17,432 nt of DNA from Deltaproteobacteria bacterium (lineage in GTDB: Bacteria; Desulfobacterota; Desulfobulbia; Desulfobulbales; Desulfobulbaceae): positions 1 to 17,432 of the forward strand of contig JAJRVA010000193.1 in NCBI GenBank assembly GCA_024277485.1, written 5' to 3'. Below the pieces are notes generated by a model. It saw only the letters and a list, made by a program, of their open reading frames with translations, was not told the DNA's origin and searched no databases. A program made the position numbers and the translations under genes. Each line of letters starts with the position of its first letter. The first letter of the stretch is position 1. Shown piece after piece: positions 1 through 8,211 of the stretch.

Positions 1-597
1 GAAAAACGGTCCGGCATGATTGAGCTGCTGTCGGAACATTTTACCGTTAAAGTCACGACACTGAAACATGGCGATTACCTGATCAACAACCGGTTCACCG
101 TGGAACGCAAAACCGCCAGGGACTTTCTGGTTTCTATCATTGATCTGCGACTCTTCAATCAGGCAGCCAACCTGAAAAAAAACTGCTCTCATTAATTTTT
201 TCTCCTCGAAGGAGATCCCTATGCAACCGACCTTGATTTCGACTCGAGGGCCATACGGGGTGCCCTTCTTTCCGTTCAAACTGCATGGCAGATACCGGTC
301 ATCTTTTCCCGTTCAGTGGAAGACAGCGTTGAAATTTTAGTTACTGTCGCCCGTCAAGATGAAACTGCAACGGATATCGCACCCCTTAGGGGTGGTTATC
401 GACCGAAAAAGCTCAAAACCCGGCAACTCTACCTTTTGCAGGGCCTGCCCGATGTTGGGCCGAAATTAGCCGAGAGACTGCTGGGCCATTTTCATTCCGC
501 AGGCCGTGTAATGAATGCTGCGCTGGATGAATTAGCTGAAGTCGAGGGCATCGGCAGCGGCAGGGCCGCAAAAATCAGAGAGGTGTTAGACTCGTGA
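1..597 (+). pseudogene. ERCC4 (XPF/MUS81-type) nuclease with C-terminal helix-hairpin-helix domain, 5' partial, in-frame TAA
   Basis: The frame is open from the left edge and ends at TGA 595-597, apart from an in-frame TAA at 193-195. Before that stop it encodes a GDY...VERKTARDF segment, matching the XPF-family nuclease signature GD-Xn-ERK-X3-D, followed by IIDLRLFNQ. After the stop the same frame continues as LLEGDPYATDL, RGALLSVQTAW and IPVIFSRS, all typical of ERCC4 domains. It ends in two helix-hairpin-helix motifs, LPDVGPKLAERLL and VEGIGSGRAAKI. The window begins at EKRSG, which in the family follows the D-x-R-E catalytic residues, so only a few N-terminal residues are probably missing. 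Such enzymes cut flaps, forks and branched DNA. The stop separates the catalytic motif from the HhH domain. A GTG at 316 could only restart an HhH-containing fragment. The last four bases overlap the start of recQ, implying coupled translation. The family is clear; whether the stop is real, an error or tolerated cannot be decided here. Confidence 0.8.
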
Positions 598-2543
598 CAG
601 AACCCCTTGAAACAGATATCAGCACAACCCTCCACGACATATTTGATTTTGATCGGTTTCTGCCGGGGCAGGAGGAGATTGTTAAAAAAATTATCGCTGG
701 CAGATCCTGCCTGGCGGTTTTCCCCACCGGCCAGGGCAAGAGTCTCTGTTACCAGCTGAGCAGCCTCCACCTGCCGGGACTGACCCTGGTGGTTTCGCCC
801 CTGGTGGCACTGATGAAAGATCAGGTGGATTTTTTGCTCACCAGATCAATCAAGGCTGCCAGGCTTGATTCAACGCTGAGCCGCGAAGAGTTTACGAAAA
901 TCCAGGATTCTCTCAAGCGAAACGAACTGAAACTGCTCTATGTGGCGCCGGAACGTTTTGCCAACGAGCGTTATCTGCACAGTTTACAGCGAATGCAGAT
1001 ATCCATGATGGTGGTGGATGAGGCACACTGTATCTCGGAGTGGGGCCATAATTTCCGGCCCGATTACCTGAAGCTTGCCGCCATCATCAAGGACCTGCAC
1101 ATCCCCCAGGTCCTGGGACTGACCGCCACTGCCACCCCAAAGGTAGCCGAAGATATCCGGGCAGCCTTTGATATCGCCCCTGATGACTTTATCCTCACCG
1201 GCTTTTACCGGCCCAACCTGACCCTTCGTTTTTCCCCGTCCGCCGATCCAATGGGCGTTCTGTTGGATCGCCTTGCCTCCCGGCCCAAGGGGCCAACCAT
1301 TGTTTATGTCACGTTGCAGGCCACGGCTGAAAAAGTAGCCGGCGCCTTGAGCAATGCCGGTTTTGCTGCCCGGACCTATCACGCCGGGCTGAAAGATGAG
1401 GATCGTCATACAGTCCAGGACTGGTTCATGGAGTCAACTGATGCAATTGTGGTGGCAACCATTGCATTCGGCATGGGGATTGACAAGGCCGATATACGGT
1501 ACGTGTATCATTACAACCTGGCCAAGAGCCTGGAGAATTACGCCCAGGAAATCGGCCGGGCCGGACGGGACGGCAAAACCGCGGTCTGCGAAACCCTGGG
1601 AGGCAGTCAAGACCTTGCAGTGCTTGAAAATTTTGTCTATGGAGATACCCCGGAACCGGCGGCAATTGAAAAAATGCTCACGGACATCTCACGGGAGGAG
1701 GACAATTTCAGTCTCTCTATTTATGAGATGTCCCACACCAGTGACACCCGCAATCTGGTTATCTCCACCCTGCTCACCTATCTTGAGCTGGAAAAAATTA
1801 TTGTCTCCACCGGCCCGTTCTATACCAGTTATAAATTTATCCCCCAGCGGTCGTCTGCGGAAATTTTTGCCCCCTTTGACGCGGAACGGGTGGCTTTCCT
1901 GACCAAAATCTTTTCATGCGCCCAAAAAGGAAAAAAATGGTTCAGTCTGGATATTGACGAGGTGATCGAAAAAACAGGCGCTGATCGAAAACGGATCGTA
2001 GCGGCCCTGAATTACCTGGAGGAACAGGGTGACCTTGTGCTGCAGGTTGCCGGGGCCAGACGCGGGTACCGGGTTTCACGCCGCCTGTCCGGAAAAGAAC
2101 GGGATGCGCTGACAGAAAAACTGGTTGACCGGTTCACCATGAGAGAAAAAAACGATATTGACCGCATCCACCAGGTGGTCGCGCTCGTGAACCATGCCGG
2201 GTGCCGGACAAATTTCCTGCTGGACTATTTTGGGGAACACCGGGACACTGGCTGTGGTCATTGCGAATTTTGCCTGAGAGAACCGGGCAGCCGGGACCAG
2301 CCGGCAATAATGGTCATGGAAACCGCGGAAATATCAACTAACTGGGAAACATGGAAGGAAAAAATAGCGGATGTCCTGGCGGAAAATCATGCGGCCCTGC
2401 AGAGTCCCCGGCAGCAGGCCCGGTTCTTCTGCGGCATCCGTTCACCGCAGAGCTCACGCGCTGGATTGCAGCGCCATCCCTCTTTCGGCCTGCTGGCAAA
2501 CCTTCCCTTTATTGAGGTCCTGATACAACTGGCAGAGTTGTAA
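594..2543 (+). CDS. recQ: RecQ-family ATP-dependent 3'-5' DNA helicase
   Basis: A 649-residue SF2 helicase. It shows Walker A PTGQGKSLCYQ at 44-54, the DEAH box at 142-145 with the RecQ-specific continuation CISEWGH, motif III LTATAT near 176-181, and motif VI QEIGRAGRDG at 318-327. The RecQ zinc ligands are visible as C537 in CRTNFLLDYFGE and C554, C557 and C560 in CGHCEFC. The GTG start at 594 overlaps the nuclease stop (GTGA), the arrangement expected for coupled translation; no better start lies in frame. Compared with E. coli RecQ, about 190 residues with winged-helix character (372-500) sit between the helicase core and the zinc module. The C-terminal segment RQQARFFCGI...PFIEVL looks like the tail of this longer RecQ subfamily, not an HRDC domain. 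The role is unwinding forks, D-loops or recombination intermediates, here possibly for the nuclease upstream. The family call is very secure; the exact substrate is not. Confidence 0.93.
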   Translation: MTEPLETDISTTLHDIFDFDRFLPGQEEIVKKIIAGRSCLAVFPTGQGKSLCYQLSSLHLPGLTLVVSPLVALMKDQVDFLLTRSIKAARLDSTLSREEFTKIQDSLKRNELKLLYVAPERFANERYLHSLQRMQISMMVVDEAHCISEWGHNFRPDYLKLAAIIKDLHIPQVLGLTATATPKVAEDIRAAFDIAPDDFILTGFYRPNLTLRFSPSADPMGVLLDRLASRPKGPTIVYVTLQATAEKVAGALSNAGFAARTYHAGLKDEDRHTVQDWFMESTDAIVVATIAFGMGIDKADIRYVYHYNLAKSLENYAQEIGRAGRDGKTAVCETLGGSQDLAVLENFVYGDTPEPAAIEKMLTDISREEDNFSLSIYEMSHTSDTRNLVISTLLTYLELEKIIVSTGPFYTSYKFIPQRSSAEIFAPFDAERVAFLTKIFSCAQKGKKWFSLDIDEVIEKTGADRKRIVAALNYLEEQGDLVLQVAGARRGYRVSRRLSGKERDALTEKLVDRFTMREKNDIDRIHQVVALVNHAGCRTNFLLDYFGEHRDTGCGHCEFCLREPGSRDQPAIMVMETAEISTNWETWKEKIADVLAENHAALQSPRQQARFFCGIRSPQSSRAGLQRHPSFGLLANLPFIEVLIQLAEL

Positions 2544-2684
2544 TTGGAGAAGGAAAAGAACCGCAAACACGCTAAACAGTTCCTGGTTCAGCAGGTTTTC
2601 CTGCAGCAATTCCAGATCAACAGGGACCTGCAGGTTCCTCCTGGTCTTGAGTTGGTCGTACTTCTCAATATACCAGAAACCCTG
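2454..2684 (-). other. Unassigned open frame in the recQ-ppsA gap, no start codon (possible gene remnant)
   Basis: The 301-base gap between recQ and ppsA has no gene I can name. On the minus strand a 76-codon frame is open from just after a TGA (2685-2687) to TGA at 2454-2456. It overlaps the recQ 3' end and reads protein-like (YIEKYDQLKTRR, VDLELLQENLLNQELF). It has no ATG near its beginning and no ribosome binding site. The opposite strand is also open, in the recQ frame, for 58 codons after the recQ stop (2544-2720). I do not recognise either product. This may be a decayed gene end or simply chance openness, and I would not annotate it as expressed. The rest of the gap (2721-2792) shows nothing but AT-rich sequence ahead of the terminator. 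Confidence 0.2.
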
Positions 2685-2792
2685 TCATGTCCTCTTGTTA
2701 ACTCATATGGTGCACTTTGAGCTTGAATCTACCCCTCCGGAACAGGCAAAAATAAAGTCCGCTTTTTTACAAAAAAACGCACAGCTTTCAAC

Positions 2793-2823
2793 AAAAAAAG
2801 CGGGGATCAGCCCCGCTTTTTTT
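2793..2823. terminator. Bidirectional intrinsic terminator between convergent recQ and ppsA
   Basis: A run of seven A, a GC-rich hairpin (GCGGGG, loop ATCAG, CCCCGC) and a run of seven T form a 13-bp stem that works as a terminator in either direction. It lies 21 bases beyond the ppsA stop on the minus strand and about 250 bases beyond the recQ stop on the plus strand, so it should end both transcripts. Confidence 0.9.
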
Positions 2824-2844
2824 CACAACAACTTCTCAGGTTGT

Positions 2845-5286
2845 TCAGGGAGCAACCCCCATCTCCTTTTCCTTCTCGTGCACGGCCAGACGGGTCTTGA
2901 CCGCGGTGTCGGGGATCAGGGACATGGAATCGATCCCCAGCTCCACCAGGAAGGTGGCAAACTCGGGGAAGTCGGACGGGCCCTGGCCGCAGATACCGAT
3001 CTTCTTGCCGCGCCGCTTGGCGGTCTTGATGACCATGCGGATCATATCCTTGACCGCCTCGTCACGCTCGTCGGCAATCCCGGCGATCAGACCGGAATCG
3101 CGGTCCAGGCCGAAGGTCAGCTGGGTCAGATCGTTTGAACCAATGGAAAAACCGTCAAAGATATCGGCAAAGGCATCGGCCGAGATAACGTTTGAGGGGA
3201 TCTCGCACATGACATAGAGCTCCAGGCCGTTCTCGCCCTGGACCAGGCCGCAGTCACGCATGACCTCGATGACCTTCCGACCCTCATCCGGGGTCCGGCA
3301 AAACGGCACCATCAGCTTGATATTATTGAGCCCCATGTCGTTGCGGGCCTTGAGCAGACCCTGGCACTCCAGCTCAAAGGCGGGCCGGTACTTGGGATCA
3401 TAGTAGCGGGAAGCGCCGCGCCAGCCGATCATGGGGTTTTCCTCGTCCGGCTCGTACAGAACGCCGCCCAGCAGGTTGGCGTACTCGTTGGATTTGAAGT
3501 CGGAGAGGCGGACGATCACATCCTTGGGGTAGAAGCCGGCAGCGATCCTGCCCACGCCCTCGGCCACCTTGTCGATGAAGAACTGCTTTTTATCAGAATA
3601 GGCTCCGGTTTTCTCGTCGATCTTCCTGACGATCTCCTGCTTCTCCGGATCATCCGACTGTTTCAGCTCCTCGTAATTGTAGAGGGCCAGGGGATGGATG
3701 CCGATATGCGAGTTGATAATGAACTCCTCCCGGGCCAGGCCGACGCCATCATTGGGAATCTGGCACTCGGTAAAGGCCTTTTCCGGAATGGCCAGGTTCA
3801 TCATGATCTTGGTCTTGGTATCGGGCAGGTCGCCCAGGTCGAGTTTTTCGACCTCGAAGTCGAGCAGCCCCTCGTAGACATAGCCGGTCTCGCCCTCGGC
3901 CGAGGAGGCGGTAATCTCCTGGCCGGTGGTGATCTTGCTGGTGGCGTCACCGGTGCCGATAACACAGGGGATACCCAGCTCCCGGGAGATGATGGCAGCG
4001 TGGCAGGTCCGGCCGCCGCGGTTGGTAATGATGGCGCCGGCGATCTTCATGATCGGCTCCCAGTCAGGATCGGTCATGTCGGTGACCAGTACCTCGCCCT
4101 TCTTGAAGGTGCCGATATCCTTGACATCATCGATGCAGTGGGCCACGCCCTGGCCGATCTTGGTGCCCACGGCCAGCCCTTCGGCCAGGACCTTGCCCCT
4201 CTCTTTCAGCTTGTAGGTCTCCATGACGCCCTTGTTGGCCTGGGAATGAACCGTTTCGGGCCGGGCCTGAACGATAAAGAGCTCGCCGGTGCCGACATTG
4301 ACCCCGTCGCCGTCCTTGGCCCACTCGATATCCATGCCCTTGCCGTAATGGTCCTCGATGATGCAGGCCCACTGGGCGAGCGTGATAATCTCGTCGTCAC
4401 TGATAACGTAAGAATTCCGCTCGGCCTCGGTAGTGTCGATGTTCCGGACCGGTTCGTCCGCGCCCGGATCATCGTTGTAGATCATCTTGATCTCTTTGGA
4501 GCCAAGCTTCTTGCCGACGATGGGCCGCTTGCCCTCCTTGAGGGTGGGTTTGAATACATAGTATTCATCCGGGTTGACCGCCCCCTGGACCACGTTCTCG
4601 CCCAGGCCCCAGGCGCCGGTGATGAAGACGGCATCCTCGAAACCGGACTCGGTGTCAATGGAGAACAGGACCCCGGAAGAGGCGGAATCGGAGCGGACCA
4701 TTTTCTGGATGGTAATGGAAAGATAGACGTCGAACTGGCCGAACCCCTGGTGCTTGCGGTAGGAGATGGCGCGGTTGGTGAACAGGGAGGCAAAACACTT
4801 CCGGCAGTTCTCGATGATATTCTCGTAGCCGTGGATATTGAGATAGGTCTCCTGCTGGCCGGCAAAGGAGGCGTCGGGCAGGTCCTCGGCCGTGGCGGAA
4901 GAACGGACGGCAACGGCCACGTTCTCACCGTACTCGTCCTCCATCTTCTTGTAGGCCTCGATAATGGCGTCGCGCAGGTCATCGGGAAACTCGGCATGCC
5001 GGATAATATCCCGGCATTTTTCGCCACGTTCGGCCAGGTTCTGCATGTCCTCGGTGTCCAGGTCGGCCAGGACCTCGCGGATCTGGTCCTCGACGCCGGA
5101 GGCTTTCAGAAGATACCGATACGCATAGGCGGTGATGGCAAAACCGTGGGGAACGGCAACACCCTTGGCGGTCAAATGCTGATACATTTCACCAAGCGAG
5201 GCGTTCTTGCCGCCCACCAGCGGCACATCCTCAATGCCGATATCATCGAACCACAAAATTAATTCTTGCTCGTGCGAGTTTCCCAT
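2845..5286 (-). CDS. ppsA: Phosphoenolpyruvate synthase (pyruvate, water dikinase)
   Basis: An 813-residue protein, close to the E. coli PpsA length (about 790). It converts pyruvate + ATP + water to PEP + AMP + Pi, the gluconeogenic entry from pyruvate. The N-terminal ATP-grasp/PPDK_N domain begins with PLVGGKNASLGEM (22-34) and contains AVRSSATAEDLPDASFAGQQ at about 126-145. The mobile phosphohistidine domain has GGRTCHAAIISRELGIP with catalytic His429. The C-terminal PEP-utilising TIM barrel carries IGSNDLTQLT near 715-724 and the catalytic Cys766 in GICGQGPSDFPEF. All key residues are present. The ATG is preceded six bases upstream by AGGGAGAG, a good ribosome binding site. The gene is monocistronic, divergent from pgm across 268 bases, and ends at a strong terminator. 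PPDK is less likely because of the PpsA-type N-terminus and length. Confidence 0.96.
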   Translation of the reverse strand: MGNSHEQELILWFDDIGIEDVPLVGGKNASLGEMYQHLTAKGVAVPHGFAITAYAYRYLLKASGVEDQIREVLADLDTEDMQNLAERGEKCRDIIRHAEFPDDLRDAIIEAYKKMEDEYGENVAVAVRSSATAEDLPDASFAGQQETYLNIHGYENIIENCRKCFASLFTNRAISYRKHQGFGQFDVYLSITIQKMVRSDSASSGVLFSIDTESGFEDAVFITGAWGLGENVVQGAVNPDEYYVFKPTLKEGKRPIVGKKLGSKEIKMIYNDDPGADEPVRNIDTTEAERNSYVISDDEIITLAQWACIIEDHYGKGMDIEWAKDGDGVNVGTGELFIVQARPETVHSQANKGVMETYKLKERGKVLAEGLAVGTKIGQGVAHCIDDVKDIGTFKKGEVLVTDMTDPDWEPIMKIAGAIITNRGGRTCHAAIISRELGIPCVIGTGDATSKITTGQEITASSAEGETGYVYEGLLDFEVEKLDLGDLPDTKTKIMMNLAIPEKAFTECQIPNDGVGLAREEFIINSHIGIHPLALYNYEELKQSDDPEKQEIVRKIDEKTGAYSDKKQFFIDKVAEGVGRIAAGFYPKDVIVRLSDFKSNEYANLLGGVLYEPDEENPMIGWRGASRYYDPKYRPAFELECQGLLKARNDMGLNNIKLMVPFCRTPDEGRKVIEVMRDCGLVQGENGLELYVMCEIPSNVISADAFADIFDGFSIGSNDLTQLTFGLDRDSGLIAGIADERDEAVKDMIRMVIKTAKRRGKKIGICGQGPSDFPEFATFLVELGIDSMSLIPDTAVKTRLAVHEKEKEMGVAP

Positions 5287-5367
5287 ATCTTGCTCTCCCT
5301 ACTCGTTACAGGTAAATAATTGATTGTATACTTAACGGCATGGCGCCTGTTCTATAGCAAACTTTGT

Positions 5368-5396
5368 ACTGTAAAAAAAAAAATTCTTCCGGTCAA
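5368..5396 (-). promoter_or_regulatory. Candidate sigma70-type promoter for ppsA
   Basis: Read on the minus strand: TTGACC (5391-5396), a 17-base spacer that includes most of an 11-base T-tract, then TACAGT (5368-5373). The spacing is ideal and each box matches the consensus at four or five positions. It would give a leader of roughly 75 bases before the ppsA ATG. This is a pattern match only. Confidence 0.45.
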
Positions 5397-5453
5397 CCCC
5401 AACCCGCATATTTCACAGATAAACATATACCTCAGGCTGATGGCCGCACAACA

Positions 5454-5476
5454 CCTGCAAATAAAATCTTTGCAGG
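5454..5476. other. Perfect 8-bp inverted repeat upstream of the pgm promoter
   Basis: CCTGCAAA (5454-5461), loop TAAAATC, TTTGCAGG (5469-5476). It lies four bases upstream of the proposed pgm -35 box and has no T-tract after it, so it resembles an operator more than a terminator. No known regulator site is recognised. Confidence 0.35.
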
Positions 5477-5480
5477 ATCA

Positions 5481-5509
5481 TTGCTAAGGAAAATTCTTCA
5501 AGTTATAGT
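5481..5509 (+). promoter_or_regulatory. Candidate sigma70-type promoter for pgm
   Basis: TTGCTA (5481-5486), a 17-base spacer, then TATAGT (5504-5509), which differs from the consensus -10 by one base. The start of transcription would be near 5516. That makes the TTG at 5519 an unlikely start codon and supports the ATG at 5555. Confidence 0.55.
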
Positions 5510-5554
5510 AGAGGTTCATTGTCCTCCCTTTTTCAAATCAGAGCGGGAAAGAAT

Positions 5555-7312
5555 ATGAAAATCAGGTCCGCTGTTCAAGACATTCTCGACAAGTACCTTG
5601 TCCTTGATGACCATCCGGCCAGTGATTACTTTGAGGCGGTCAAAGAACTGGTCCGCCGCCGCGGCGAGGCCGATGACCCGGCTGAGATTCGCCAGTGGCA
5701 GGAAGGCATTGACAGGGTTTATGCGCTGGTCAGGGATGAAATCCTCACCAATACGAACCCGCCGCAAACAACGGTCAAGTTCGGCACCTCCGGCTGGCGG
5801 GGACTGCTTGGCAAGGATATCAATGTCCATTCGGTCGCCTGTGTGACTGCTGCCATTCTCTCCCTGTACCGTGAAGCCGACCATGACCCTGATATGCAGG
5901 CCGCTCTCGGGGTCCGCGATTTTGACGAAATGAGGAGGCGGGGCTGCGTGATCAGCTTTGACAACCGGTTTGGCGGCGACCTCCTGGCCTTAAGCGCAAT
6001 GAACGTGCTCAGCGCAAACGATGTCAGGATCTATTACGCCGGTGAAGCCACCACCGGGACCCTGTCCGCATCTGTCCTTGAAAGAAAGGCTGCCTTTTCC
6101 ATCAACCTGACACCGAGCCACAACCCCCTCGAATACGGGGGGTTCAAGTACAATGCCGCTGACGCGGGCCCGGCCGCCCCGATTCTCACCGACACGATTA
6201 CAACGCGGGCCCGGCAAATTCTCAAAAAAGGGACCAGTGAGTTTATGCCGGCGAATATTGACCTGCAGGGGCCCCTGGACTCCATTGCCGGCCTGGAGAC
6301 GGAAAACGCGCTGGTCAGCTGGCAGAACCTGGTCAGAAAAAACGAGAACCTGCACGGCCTTGACTATGATTCCATTATCGTTGACTTTGCCACCTCTCCG
6401 GACATGGTTCTTGCGATTGACTGTGTCCACGGCGCATCCCGGGTCAACATCTCCGACTTTTTCAAAAACCAGGAGACCGGGCGGCTTCTTGTTCTGCGCG
6501 GTGATGCAGACGTTACCTTCGGTGGCATAGCGCCGGAACCGTCTTCATCAAACATGGCCCAGGTACAGAAAACCCTGCAGGGAAGGAAGGAACATCTCAA
6601 GCTGGGAGCAATAATCGACCCGGACGGGGACCGCATCCGTTTTTGCGACGGCAGCGCTGAAATAAGCATGAACCAGTTCGGCGCCATGGCCTACCATTTT
6701 CTGCATGAGATCAAGGGAAAAAAGGGCATGGTGGCCAAAACCGTTGCCTCAAGCAACCTGGCAAATGCCATTGCCGCGGCTCTCAATGAAAAAGTTTTCG
6801 AGCCCAGGGTGGGATTCAAGGAATTCAAACCGGTTATCGGCAAGGCCCTGGTCTGCTTTGAGGAATCGGACGGCATCACTATCATCGGCCACACCCCGGA
6901 AAAAGATGCCTACATCGGCCTGCTGCTCGCCCTGGACATGGTCCTGACCCTCAGGAAAAACCTGAGCGACTATCTTGAGACACTTGAAAACCAATACGGC
7001 ACCTACTGCCCGGACCGTGATGGTGTCGAGGTGTCCCAGCATGGTGAAGAGCTGAAATCGAGCCTGGCCGGTCTGGAAAAGTACGCCGAAGGGGTTGAAG
7101 TCACGATAGGCGGCACAACCAGGACCATCAGGGAGGTCATCACCATAGACGGCAGAAAAATGATCTTTGATGATAACAGCTGGATCATGATCAGGCCGTC
7201 CGGCACCGAGCCCAAGGTCCGGTTTTACGTTGAAGCCGGGAGTGGCAGGGAAACGGCCCTGCTGGTACAAACTGCGAAATCCATGCTTGCCGAAATCGGT
7301 TTGCTTACTTAG
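5555..7312 (+). CDS. pgm: Phosphoglucomutase/phosphomannomutase family protein (alpha-D-phosphohexomutase)
   Basis: A 585-residue enzyme that interconverts glucose-1-phosphate and glucose-6-phosphate, supplying sugar nucleotides, glycogen and LPS precursors in the cytoplasm. The four signature loops are present in order: KFGTSGWRG at 75-83; the phosphoserine loop TPSHNPLEYGGFKYN with Ser188; the metal loop DPDGDR at 355-360; the sugar loop FEESDGI near 435-441; and the phosphate-binding RPSGTEPKVR at 547-556. I chose ATG 5555, preceded by GCGGGAAAG, over the upstream TTG at 5519 because the proposed transcription start lies next to that TTG. It ends in TAG, the only TAG terminator among the genes here. 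It is followed by a 65-base gap to nifU with no clear terminator, so read-through transcription into nifUS is possible. Whether glucose or mannose phosphate is preferred cannot be fixed from sequence. Confidence 0.93.
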   Translation: MKIRSAVQDILDKYLVLDDHPASDYFEAVKELVRRRGEADDPAEIRQWQEGIDRVYALVRDEILTNTNPPQTTVKFGTSGWRGLLGKDINVHSVACVTAAILSLYREADHDPDMQAALGVRDFDEMRRRGCVISFDNRFGGDLLALSAMNVLSANDVRIYYAGEATTGTLSASVLERKAAFSINLTPSHNPLEYGGFKYNAADAGPAAPILTDTITTRARQILKKGTSEFMPANIDLQGPLDSIAGLETENALVSWQNLVRKNENLHGLDYDSIIVDFATSPDMVLAIDCVHGASRVNISDFFKNQETGRLLVLRGDADVTFGGIAPEPSSSNMAQVQKTLQGRKEHLKLGAIIDPDGDRIRFCDGSAEISMNQFGAMAYHFLHEIKGKKGMVAKTVASSNLANAIAAALNEKVFEPRVGFKEFKPVIGKALVCFEESDGITIIGHTPEKDAYIGLLLALDMVLTLRKNLSDYLETLENQYGTYCPDRDGVEVSQHGEELKSSLAGLEKYAEGVEVTIGGTTRTIREVITIDGRKMIFDDNSWIMIRPSGTEPKVRFYVEAGSGRETALLVQTAKSMLAEIGLLT

Positions 7313-7377
7313 AGTAGGTATGTAACCGGTTGCAGAGTAGCACAGCACACATAATTAACTATTTCAGGTAATGCATC

Positions 7378-8211
7378 ATGTGGGAATATACGGATAAAGT
7401 CCAGGAACATTTCATGCACCCCCGTAACGTGGGAGACGTGGAAAATGCAGACGGTATCGGCGAGGTGGGCTCACTTGCCTGCGGCGATGCCTTGAAGCTG
7501 AGCATCAAGGTTGAAAATAACATTATCACTGATGCCGGATTCAAAACCTTCGGCTGCGCATCGGCCATAGCCTCTTCCTCAGCCCTGACCGAGATGATCA
7601 AGGGGATGAGTGTTGACGAGGCGGAAAAAATCACCAACGAAGATATAGCTGATTACTTAGGCGGCCTGCCCAAGGAAAAAATGCACTGTTCCGTCATGGG
7701 CAGAGAGGCGCTGGAAGCGGCCATTGCCAACTACCGGGGCATCATTCTTCCCATGGCCGAAGGCGAGGTGGTCTGCGAGTGCTTCGGTGTAACCGACCTT
7801 GAAATAATCAGGGCCATCCGGGAATCCGACCTGCGCTCGGTGGAAGAGATCACAAATTTCACCAAGGCCGGCGGAGGATGCGGCAAGTGCGAAGACCGGC
7901 TGCGCGACATCCTGCAGCAGACAGTTGAAGGCCTGACGGTGGAACCCAAGGTTGCCAAGAAGGAACAGCGGATGACCACCCTGCAGAAAATCAAGAAAAT
8001 CGAGGAGGTCCTGGAGCGGGAAATCAAACCGACCCTCAAAAAGGACGGTGGTGACATTGAGCTCGTTGATGTGGATGGTGATTTTGTCACCGTCTCCCTC
8101 AGGGGCGCCTGTTCAGGGTGCCAGTCCTCTCAGACCACCCTCAAGGTGTATGTGGAGAAGAAACTGCGTGAACTGGTGAGCGACACCCTGATCGTCGAGG
8201 AGGACAAATAA
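7378..8211 (+). CDS. nifU: Fe-S cluster assembly scaffold NifU (three-domain form)
   Basis: A 277-residue protein with the full NifU architecture. The N-terminal IscU-like scaffold has Cys35 (ACGDA, with Asp37), Cys60 (FGCAS) and Cys104 (MHCSV). The central domain holds a permanent [2Fe-2S] cluster with ligands C133 and C135 (CECFG) and C168 and C171 (GGGCGKC). The C-terminal Nfu-like domain has C245 and C248 in ACSGCQSSQ. It accepts sulfur from NifS, builds clusters and passes them to target proteins. The stop codon shares one base with the nifS ATG, so the pair is coupled. No nitrogenase gene is visible, and many anaerobes and epsilonproteobacteria use NifUS as their general Fe-S system, so the nif name does not by itself imply nitrogen fixation. 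No convincing promoter is seen in the 65 bases upstream. Confidence 0.96.
   Translation: MWEYTDKVQEHFMHPRNVGDVENADGIGEVGSLACGDALKLSIKVENNIITDAGFKTFGCASAIASSSALTEMIKGMSVDEAEKITNEDIADYLGGLPKEKMHCSVMGREALEAAIANYRGIILPMAEGEVVCECFGVTDLEIIRAIRESDLRSVEEITNFTKAGGGCGKCEDRLRDILQQTVEGLTVEPKVAKKEQRMTTLQKIKKIEEVLEREIKPTLKKDGGDIELVDVDGDFVTVSLRGACSGCQSSQTTLKVYVEKKLRELVSDTLIVEEDK

Noticed and set aside
3694..5262. Long plus-strand open frame of 522 codons
   Set aside because: It lies entirely antisense to ppsA, which has all its catalytic motifs; the frame is a by-product of GC-rich codon use.
7313..7377. Promoter or IscR-type operator ahead of nifU
   Set aside because: TTGCAG with CATAAT or TAATTA gives poor box matches or a spacer of 14 or 16 bases, and no Rrf2-family site is recognisable.
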